Shown here in pieces: positions 55,941 to 64,000 of a stretch of DNA of 64,000 nt. The notes below the pieces were generated by a model. It ran no database searches. It worked only from the letters and a program-made list of their open reading frames with translations, and had not been told where the DNA came from. Position 1 is the first letter of the stretch. Each line of letters starts with the position of its first letter. Location: assembly GCA_019055375.1 (NCBI GenBank), contig JAHQIW010000789.1, positions 1 to 64,000 of the forward strand, read 5' to 3'. The translations under genes and the position numbers were made by a program. Source of the DNA: Parelaphostrongylus tenuis (Eukaryota > Nematoda > Chromadorea > Rhabditida > Metastrongylidae).

Positions 55941-56450
55941 TCGTGGATCTTCCTCTGTTTAGAGGGTAGTGATTTTCATGGCAACTGAGCTTTTTCTTTT
56001 TGCTATAATTACTCCCATGGATAAATCTCTAATTACGATCGACAACAAAGAACCTTCTATAGAGCGTAGCGGGGGAGGGCGGAGATTAAACCAGCAAACT
56101 TTCTTCGCGATGGCCTGCTTTACTAACCACTCGGACTATAGACTGCTCTGACCTGCGCGATGTCAGGGCTGATCATGTAATCTAAGAGGTGTCGCGATGT
56201 GCTAAATAATTCGTCATTAGTGTATTTTAAAAGTACTCGGATGGTTCCAATAAGTTATTTAAAAACACTATCACAAACATTTTTTCAGCTAACGAAAAAT
56301 TGACTTGTAGGTCACCAGTTACTTGAACAGCAGGGACATGCCGCTGGTCTTCCTGATGCTATAATCGAAATTATTTTGGGTAAGCTCGGCATCAACGTTT
56401 TCTACACACCACTACAGTGTCACAAAGTTGTGATTAGTCCCAGCAAATGA

Positions 56451-57289
56451 TAGTATGTTTTTGGTTTGTATCAACCATTCGAACAATTCTCTACAAGCTG
56501 CACACAATTTCTACGGATAAGTTCCAGAAAAACCGGCTTGTGTTAAGTAACATCCTGGACTGTTTTATGTGATAACACAGCCGAGTGCGGCATGAATGTT
56601 AGGGGGACATGAATAAATGCTGCTAGTTTTTTCAGGAGTACTTATCTGACTTACTGAGTTTGCACGATGTTGTTATGCAAACTTCTATGCGATTGGTTTT
56701 CTTCGGTGCCTTCGCTTTTCTTATGTCAAATTGACTTGAGTCAACTGCCCGTATCACGCCACAACTGAAAAGAAAATTCAAGTACTTGAAATTCGAAGAG
56801 GTGCACATATGATAAAAAAATTTCCGACTGGTGATTTGCGTTTGATATGATTTGTTTCGATGATTGAATACTCTAATTTTATCAATTTAAAGACAATCCT
56901 TGTAAGCGACCATTCATACAATTTTGAAAAACTATCTCTGAAATGATTTGGGCATTTCATGCATCACTTCTACATGAGCCGTTCTATTGTTGAAAAGAAT
57001 CAATTAAGAAAGTGTGTAAATCACTAGGAGAGCTGCAATGTTCATTTTTGCTTGTCATTACTTAAAATCGACGTTTGAAAGAAGGCGCTTATTGCAGTAG
57101 ATCAAGAAATGATGATGAGGACCTGCGTAATCGTCGGTAACACAGTGACGACGACATGTCCGCCAGCACCACCGGGCACGGAGTAGGGCAACCAGCGGCA
57201 GCGGTAATATGTATGCCAGCCACAGGCATGAATTTCGCGCCCATTTCCCCTCAGCACTTATCGATCTCAGGAACTCTCACGGTTCGAAC
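56451..57289. other. No gene recognised
   Basis: A GC-richer patch near 57115-57200 forms part of a short plus-strand frame. No family identified. Confidence 0.3.
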
Positions 57290-57490
57290 TAATTTGTTCT
57301 CTTTTGTACAACTTCATTTTGTAAGCAAAAGTGGTTTGCTAAGACCTCAAACATCATCATGGCTAATTGGAGCAGAGAGATGTGGCAAAGTGTAGTGAAC
57401 AGAGTGCTTCGAATGATAACATCAGGTCCGTTTGGAACGCACTTCGCCACGGCATTTGCCATCGTTACCTGAAACGAAATCTCAGTGGAG
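57290..57490. repeat. Dispersed repeat M, inverted copy
   Basis: TGGCAAAGTGTAGTGAACAG (57381-57400), then TTCGAATGATAACATCAGGT and CCGTTTGGAACGCACTTCG match the reverse of 13371-13470. Confidence 0.55.
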
Positions 57491-57729
57491 AACATTTAAT
57501 AATGAATTATTGAACTTGTGTAAATTTTATGCTATAACCTTACAAAGCAAATAAAGAAGCATGCCGTTGAAGTGTTCAATAGTCAGAGGAAATTATGTGC
57601 AACGGAATCTGTCAAAAATTTCCAAATGTAACGTTAACGTTACTTGTTTGCAGATTCTGTATTTGCGTCAGGGAAGTGAAAATTTGGTTTTAGCCCTCAA
57701 TTCTTTAAAAGTTCAAAATCAGAACGTAC

Positions 57730-58038
57730 TTAAGGCTGAAAGAATACTGTGCAAACATTGCACTTCTTCTTTTCGACACTATATTGATCCGTCATCACAA
57801 TATTTTTTTTACTGTGGGGATCCCAGTACTTCAAGCATTCAATTCCCTTTTTCGTCATCTGCTTGACCGTCGTAGAATACCGGTTGAGCATGTCTCCTTG
57901 CAATCCCAAAAACAGCCGGGCGTTCTGTAGGGCGTTCGCCGTTGACTGCCGGAGAGGTTGGGGAACGGGATTTAGTCCAGGCGAGCCGTGACGAACATCA
58001 CAACCGCGCGGCTGCAGCGCTTCTTCTTTGCTTCGCAA
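57730..58038 (-). CDS. Unclassified open frame, 102 codons, locally GC-rich
   Basis: The minus-strand frame starts MRSKEEALQPRGCDVRHGSP and ends in KKKCNVCTVFFQP. Its first half is clearly more GC-rich than its surroundings, which can mark conserved coding sequence in AT-rich nematode DNA. A possible donor, ACA|GTATTC, lies near its end. No family recognised. Confidence 0.25.
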   Translation of the reverse strand: MRSKEEALQPRGCDVRHGSPGLNPVPQPLRQSTANALQNARLFLGLQGDMLNRYSTTVKQMTKKGIECLKYWDPHSKKNIVMTDQYSVEKKKCNVCTVFFQP

Positions 58039-59689
58039 TGTGGTATCTTAATTCGGGCTTATGAGCCTGATCTTTCAGTATATATACTGCCAGATAAATG
58101 CTTGCAGAATTCACGATTACTGGATGCTAATAATCACTTTCACCGAGTCCAAGAAGGAGGTGCATACCAGTTACATGCCAGCAGCGGATCGACTAAAGAG
58201 ATTATGGCCTTCTTCAAAGAGTCCTCAAAATGGTCGATCTTCACTTAGTTCCGGAATCATTTTTCGCAAACAATAGGGTAATAACAATTAGAAAATAACT
58301 CGAATCATCAGTTTTGCAGAAAGCGAGGTCGTCGTAACGCTAGCGGAATAAATTTTGTCTGATATCAACCCGTGGTAACATCTAAGTTTGAATGAGCCTA
58401 TTACTAGGCTGGGAAGGAAGTTTGTGGGCATCTAATATGCATGGGATAACTCTCACGCATTTAGTAGAAATACTGAAACTTCCTATATGGGATTTTTTTC
58501 TAGACAGTATTCGTCTTTATTTTCACTTTGTTGAACGTCTCCAGCGTGCCCAACGATGAGATCAAAGTTTGTGTTTTAACTCGCCAGCAAATCAACTCGC
58601 CATTCAACGTAATATGTTAGAAAATCATAGATTCAACGTCAATCATAGTTTCAACTTTCAAATCATAGTGCTAACATCTCCTTTGACTAGAAAATCATAA
58701 AAAAGGAAGGAATCTGTCACAGATTTGTTGTACCTGAATCTTCACCCTGTGGTACACGGTAGTTCGAGCGTCATATAGGATTTGAGTGAGCCTGTTTACG
58801 TGACAGTTATCTACAGTGTCTTCTAGAGCCTCTCTTATGGTAGTGGCTATGGCTGTAAAGATACTCCTCCTCAAGATTTCGATAAAAGTATAAATCTAAA
58901 AATTTTTCACGATCTTCTAGTCGCTTTACGCTATTATTGGCTTATGGTTCCCATAAAGTTACTATTGTTTTCACTGCTTTTTGATCGGAACTGTCGCCTG
59001 TCACTTCCTCCACTTACTCTTACCTGTCACCCATTATCACGTAGCAAAGGGATTTATATGCTTTGCAATGAATACACGATCGATCGTCGTCTAATCTCAC
59101 GCTGATCAAATTCTTCATCAGTCCGGAGTTGACAATGCAATATTAGACTAGTCCAGAGGCAGAAAAAGAATTCTGAACATACATCAAAACGCCCTCTTAA
59201 GTAATGAATAAGTCAAATGTGAACTCAGTCACTCCATGCTTAACTAAATTGAGTCGAATATATGGTGAGACCACTCAGATAATGGTAAACACCTAAACAT
59301 CTTCCGATCAGCAACAAAGGTATAATATGAGAGAGTGAGAAAGGCTAAATGTAGACAATAATGTAGACATCGTTTTGTGAGTCATTTTTTGATGCGATCT
59401 TTTCTGGGATTTGCGCTTGGAAAATGAACGGTGAGCATTCATTCTGGCATGTCATGCTATTATCTTATCTGGAAATCGTCGTTGCATCCTATCTTTGTTG
59501 AGGATTTGCCAGAAAAGCGTCAATGTAACGTGATATCACAGTGTATTGATTATGTTTCAGTTCAAAGAAAGGAACTGTTACTATTTTATTTTCATTGGTG
59601 TTGTTATCAACCGAAGGCTCTGTCCGAGTGGCTAGTGATGCACGGTGCGGCTAGACGAGTAATTAATTCCGCAGCCTCCCAACAATTTC
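58039..59689. other. No gene recognised
   Basis: Short frames only, with no repeat family recognised. Confidence 0.3.
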
Positions 59690-59790
59690 CGGGCATCATT
59701 TACGAGTAGCCCAGAAAACGTTCTCCACATCCAACACGGCTGAGATTGAGACTAGCAGCAAAATCATTGATGAACCGCTCTAATGTCCTG
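59690..59790 (-). pseudogene. Secreted-protein family exon 1 remnant T
   Basis: The minus strand reads MILLLVSISAVL and then GTTGGATGTGGAG, the same G-C-G region as other copies with the same one-base loss as copy P. The donor is not clear. No exons 2 or 3 were found nearby. Confidence 0.4.
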
Positions 59791-61384
59791 CTTTGTTTGT
59801 AAGAATAATCATTTTCCTAAAATAGAGTAAGTATTATAGATTCAACTAACGACTAATGCCTGCATGTCATGTGTCAGATCATCCACAAGATAACAACGTA
59901 TTTGGCTCTCGGCATCCATACGAGGGTGACGTCGTCTTGGGTGATCTGTGGTTTTTTCTGGTTTTTTCAAGTGCTTTAAAGGATCTTTATCTCGCTCAAT
60001 TCAGAACAGAATCCTTAGAAGCACATTTCGTGACACATTGTGCTGATACGATACTCAAAAAGCCAGTTATCGAAGTGAGGAAATTTTTATCAAATCTTCA
60101 ATGATAATGGACTGCGTGGGAGCGACAAGTTAAAGAAAAATTCCAGTGAATGCGCTAATTTTTCAAGTTGCACGGTTTGTATTCGGCTCTCGTCTTCTTA
60201 TTTCTGATGCTGCAATAATCGACCAAGCGCCTGAATCACAATTGCAGTTCTGAGAAAAACTTATCAAAGAATATAACGATTAATAAAAACGAATTACAAT
60301 TCTCACTACATACTTTCTCGTTAACAAATTTCTAAGCAAAAACTGCGTTTGTGAAACTTAGATGTTTTTGTTAGCTCTCGCATTTAGGGTGCTCATGAAT
60401 TATTTTGACAGATTTGTAAACTGCTAGCCAATTTGGCCACATCCATAGCATTTAAGCTGCGCAGTTGAGAGACAGGGATGTGATAAGATGTTGATAATAA
60501 TGAGGAAGCTAACGGAAAATCGTGTCAAGGTTGACTATTAGATTAAACAGCTGCATGAAGACAACAAATGTTGCCATAGGATAGGAAAACAATGTACTTC
60601 GTTGAAATCGCCAATGTATCGAAATGGGAAAGCACAGTGGACAATGTTTGAGAACGCGGGTCATGTGATGCTAAACAGACGCCACCCTGTTCATCTTTTC
60701 AAACGTTTCATGGTAGATGTTTACAGAACGCCGTCAATTTTTTGCAATTTCCGCACCATGTGCAGGCAAACAAAATATATTATTGTACATTTCACATAGT
60801 GAAACCTCATTTCTTTGGGTAGTGATTACAGTTTCTTTAGTGTGGTCTCTCCATTTCTGTAGTCTTGCTAAAAAATCGTTTGGAAAGTTTGGAATTTTCT
60901 TCACTACATCAAGTGATCAATACAACTCAGTAAGTTACCGAGGTTTTGAAGACCTGAGAATGCCTACCCACGACAGCGCTTCAAAGCAGATAATGGTGAG
61001 TTACACGAAAAAAAGCAACAGATTTAGCAATTCCGATATTTTTAAGATTGGACGATAGTATTACCCGTCCTCCTGTTGGCTAAATTGCTGAGGAGCATAT
61101 GGTGGCTTAGACTTTGAATTTTGCAGAGTTCTCTTCTGATCGCTGCATCTCTAATAAATCCGTAAATGTTTTGACAGACTATTCTCTCCTTGTGGAAGTC
61201 TTATCTCAGTAGTGAATGACGTAGTGTCTAAAGCAGAGAATTCCACTCATTTCTAAAGTGTTAACGAGAAGTCTCCGAAATAGAATGTAATAACTTTTGT
61301 TTGCACTATTCTGGGAATATCATATCGTTGGTTTCGAGTGTTTGCTTAAGACCTCACTCAAATTTCAATACTTGTGATAATTCC
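59791..61384. other. No gene recognised; RZ flank trace at the end
   Basis: Plus-strand frames at 59856-60104 and 60717-61058 have no recognised motif. About 61325-61375 matches the RZ flank (TTTCGAGTGTTTGCTTAAGA, CTCAAATTTCAATACTT) and directly abuts the Penelope 3' end. Confidence 0.35.
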
Positions 61385-61540
61385 CATGACCGACTATCTA
61401 TTAATCTCGCCATGGTTTGAATAAATGGATATTTTCTTCTGTTTAGCCGTTCCGAGGTGTTATTTATACTATTTATTGAATATTAGCGAAGCATACAACA
61501 ATACAGTCAGTAATGCAGCTTGAATATACAATAATCGAGG

Positions 61541-61579
61541 TCGCTAACGTTTCGGTGGGTCGCCTTTGTCAGAGCCTGG
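61541..61579 (-). ncRNA. Hammerhead-like motif, degraded (PLE B)
   Basis: GGCT, CTGACAA (expected CTGANGA), AGGCGACCCACC, GAAAC, GTT, AGC. The G-to-A change in the core should abolish cleavage. Confidence 0.5.
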
Positions 61580-61743
61580 AAAGATCACATTAATCCACAA
61601 TCCACTAAGCCAAAACCTCCATAACTCTAGCAGAAAACGTTAGAAATGAGTTTTGGATCGCATAGTAAAAGCTTCATTTCAAAACACTCACCGTTTTGAT
61701 GTATGGGTCTATCAAATATCAATTGATGACCACCTGCTTGAGG

Positions 61744-63592
61744 TCAGTCCATCAGTGGGCTGTGCCTAACTCGGTCCGGAAAAATCAGCCTGAGATATGG
61801 TTCGAGGTCACGAGTGATTACAAGGCACTCCTCTTTTCGGTTCATTTTCGGGCCTTTGCTATGTATCCAAAAGGCTTCCGATGTTTTACGCGCAGATGTT
61901 CTTGATTCCTGGGCGAGGATCGTGAATTGACGCCGAACATTACTCCTGCATGTTTTTTGGTCCCTATGCGTGCTTAGTGGAGTTTTTGGATCACAGTTGC
62001 GTAACCCAATTAGGTGCTCTTTTACACGGAGGAATAGTGGCCTACCCGTTTCGCCAATGTACTCATCGCCGCATGTCTCGCAAGAGATTAAGTAAATTAT
62101 ACCCAATTTCATACAGTCGCCGTCTCTGCCGTTCGGGCAAACTTTGCAGTCAGTGATTTCGCAGAAGCGGTCATACAGTCGGTTGCGGACCAACTGACGC
62201 TTTAGTGTTTTTGGGGCTATTTCAACTATTGCTACCGAATCATCTAAACCTGCTCTTTTTAGGCAGCGTTTAATAGCTGTACTTATTTCGTTAGAGATAA
62301 AAGGCAGGAGGAAAGGAACCTTATTTTTGCTAGACGTATCGTTTGGAAGCATGGAATTTCCTCTAAATCTAACCTGAGAAGCTCCTACCGTATTGCAGCA
62401 ATTAGAGATGGCTATTTTTCGCGCCAATCTCAAGGATTCTACCTTGTGTTCTTTTCCTGTGCAAACATTTGACGCTGTTCGGAACATATTCTTAAGAAGT
62501 ATGCGTTTCATGTGCGAAGGATGGGCTGATAGGTAATGTACCAAAATGTTTTTGTTGCTAGGTTTACGGTACCATTTTGTATTGTAGGAGTTTTTCGACA
62601 GGTTGACCTGAACGTTCAAAAAAGGAAGCCAATTTGTTTTTGGTTTCTCACGGATGAATTTTTTATACTCTGACTGACTGTTCAGCATTTCAAAGCATTT
62701 TTTCATCTCCTCTTGGGTTGAGCAGACGACAAAGCAGTCATCTATGTATCTACAGTAGAGTAACGGCCGGAGATCGATTATTGGCTCTCAGCTTTAGACA
62801 TAAAGGCTATAGCAAACGTTGACGCTAGTCGTTGTCCCATTGCCAGCCCTCTAATTTGAGCAAAATAGTTCCCACCAACTAAAGATTGAACAGTTTAGGC
62901 ACTCTTTTAAGAGGGCCATAACTTGCCCAATGGAGAAGCCATACATGTATGTCGTCCTTTCGTCCTCTGTTAAAAGCTCGTATATGGCTTGCATTGCGGA
63001 TTCATTCGACACGTTTGTATAAAGGGCGATTACGTCGAAAGATTCCATCACGTACGCGTTGTTGGGGGACGCGTTACGTTAATGGTCTAGGAACATTTGG
63101 GTGTTCGTGAGATGGGTTGGAATGTGCTTTAGTAATTGGGCTAGTATTAGCTTTGAAAACCACATTATCCTCTCCGTTTGTCCGCCTGCGCAGCTGATGA
63201 TGGGTCTAACTTTGAAATTTGATGGATTAGTAGACAAAAGATCATCAATGCATACCAACTTATGAGTTTTAATAAGTAAGTATAAGACGGGACATGATGG
63301 TGGACTAAGTTTTAGTCGAGAGATAACGGAAGGCTTTAAACCAACCGAGCTCGATATTTTTACCCATTGTTGTTTAATTTTCGATACTGTTTTTGGAATT
63401 CCTTACTAGTTGATGGGCGATAGAGTGTGGTGTCTTCAAGGTGATTTTTGTTATCGCAATATCTAACTGAGTGGGAATTACTACAGACTCTCCCCCCTTG
63501 TCACTAACTGATAATCTAATTGCTCTCGAATTTACTAGTCCCCGTATTTGTCGTATGCCGCTTTTCTGCGCTGATGTTAAGTTGGAACTCAA
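61744..63592 (-). pseudogene. Penelope-like reverse transcriptase / GIY-YIG endonuclease, family B
   Basis: Three frames together cover most of the protein. 63592-63374 is N-terminal (SVSDKGGESVVIPTQLDIAI, conserved upstream of the RT). 63051-62851 has RT motif A SFDVIALYTNVSNESAMQAI and the region before motif B. 62706-61744 (320 codons) runs from the end of the palm through thumb (KWYRKPSNKNILVHYL), CPNGRDGDC and the GIY-YIG core IIYLISC / YIGETGRPLFLRVKEHL. The YIDD motif lies between frames at 62733-62757. One-base losses near 62790 and stops near 62850 and 63100-63370 break it. The long intact last frame suggests it is younger than family C. Confidence 0.9.
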
Positions 63593-63717
63593 CCTTTTCC
63601 GCGATAGTGGTTAAGGATTCTGAGAGTTTCGTTTGCGTTTGAAAATATGTGTAATTGATATCTACCTTATTATTGGGATCTTGCTGTCTAAAGAACGCTC
63701 GAGTCTGGCGAAAGTAA

Positions 63718-64000
63718 GGTTCCTTTCCTCCTGCCTTTTATTTCTAACGAAATACGTACAGCTATTGAACGCTGCCTAAAAAGAGCAGGTCTGGATGATT
63801 CGGTAGCAATAGTTGAAATGTCCCCAAAAACACTAAAGCGTCAATTAGTCCACAACCGATTGTATGACTGCCTCTGCGAAACCAATGACTGCAAAGTTTG
63901 TCCGAACTGCAGAGACGACGACTGTATGAGATCGGGTATAATTTACCTAATCTCTTGCGAGGCATGTGGCGATGAGTACATTGGGGAAACGGGTAGGCCA
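63718..64000 (+). mobile_element. Penelope-like family B fragment, inverted, cut by the window end
   Basis: The plus strand reads FISNEIRTAIERCLKRAGLD, then KTLKRQLVHNRLYDC, CKVCPNCRDDDC, IIYLISCEACGDEYIGETGR. This is the linker and GIY-YIG part, colinear with 62345-62040 of the minus copy and well conserved. The element continues beyond the window. Confidence 0.88.

Larger units (their letters stand above)
53626..56450 (+). pseudogene. Secreted-protein family copy R, three exons
   Basis: The only plus-strand copy. Exon 1 (53626-53713) reads MTNVSTPPLLIVLLTITEVL then GCGTLPGGP, an intact signal peptide and G-C-G motif, with donor CAG|GTATTAG. Exon 2 (54223-54377) follows GAATTCAG and reads AAMRMWRFNVTGFSLPVPMA, FSTAAETRVQAPGISPNLNA and A-E-V-L-V-K-R-L-V-I-Q-R, uninterrupted, with donor AGG|GTGATC. 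Exon 3 (56311-56450) follows TTGTAG and encodes LLEQQGHAAGLPDAIIEIIL, then GKLGINVFYTPLQCHKVVIS and a TGA stop. Joining exons 2 and 3 in phase 0 puts exon 3 out of frame: one base is missing near its start compared with copy P. It is otherwise the best candidate for a recently working gene. Intron 2 is swollen by RZ repeats and an unrelated open frame. Confidence 0.75.
61385..63717 (-). mobile_element. Penelope-like element, family B, longest copy
   Basis: It starts with the conserved 3' terminus (TTCCCATGACCGACTATC), has a hammerhead-like motif at 61541-61579, then the coding region. It ends near 63717, where it meets an inverted copy. At about 2.3 kb it reaches further 5' than any other copy in the window. 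Confidence 0.85.

Noticed and set aside
1..64000. CRISPR arrays, bacterial operons, riboswitches or ribosomal RNA genes
   Set aside because: No regularly spaced short repeats, no bacterial gene layout and no rRNA-like sequence were seen; the window is eukaryotic.

Overview
The window looks like nuclear, repeat-rich DNA from a parasitic nematode, most plausibly a strongylid (hookworm-like) worm. Three things point there. First, a decayed mitochondrial insertion (about 33.6-35.6 kb) carries nad3 and nad5 that read well only with the invertebrate mitochondrial code (TGA as Trp, AGR as Ser, ATA as Met) and nematode-style tRNA remnants. Second, a small secreted-protein gene family (signal peptide followed by a G-C-G-x-M/L-P motif) is scattered through the window. 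Third, the transposon mix (Penelope-like, RTE, BEL/Pao, mariner, Merlin) suits a nematode. I see no convincingly intact protein-coding gene. Nearly everything recognisable is a mobile element or a broken gene copy.

Layout. 0-5 kb: an aberrant T-poor edge, a broken secreted-protein gene copy (minus) and a tandem duplicate of its upstream region. 5-11 kb: an isolated ribozyme-bearing repeat (about 5.8 kb), an old Penelope-like element (family C, 6.45-8.04 kb) and a tRNA-derived SINE (10.5-10.8 kb). 11.2-18.2 kb (block A) and 22.4-26.6 kb (block B) are two copies of one segment, each holding a mariner remnant and one three-exon secreted-protein gene copy. Block A was later hit by a Penelope-like element and block B by a SINE, so each block preserves the other's empty site. 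A third partial copy (block C) lies at 31.5-32.1 kb. 28.7-31.4 kb: a 5'-to-5' Penelope pair and an inverted pair of ribozyme elements. 32.7-46 kb: dispersed satellite-like repeat (RS) interrupted by the mitochondrial insertion, a Merlin transposase remnant, a ribozyme element, a BEL gag fragment, another secreted-protein copy, RTE fragments and a Penelope composite. 47.0-49.25 kb: a 2.2-kb palindrome with Penelope copies at its centre. 50-51.6 kb: ribozyme elements and Penelope remnants. 53.6-56.5 kb: a secreted-protein copy on the plus strand whose second intron holds ribozyme elements. 61.4 kb to the end: the longest Penelope-like copy (family B, minus), meeting an inverted copy head-to-head.

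The main theme is retroelements with hammerhead-type self-cleaving RNA motifs. Penelope-like copies carry a minimal hammerhead-like core in their terminal repeat. A separate short family (called RZ here) with no visible coding capacity carries a more canonical hammerhead, best at 50161-50206 and 55820-55862, like retrozymes. A second theme is short inverted-repeat cassettes wrapped around tRNA-like bodies. Names RZ, RS, M, families A/B/C and blocks A/B/C are local labels. All comparisons were made by eye; no alignment, folding or database search was run.
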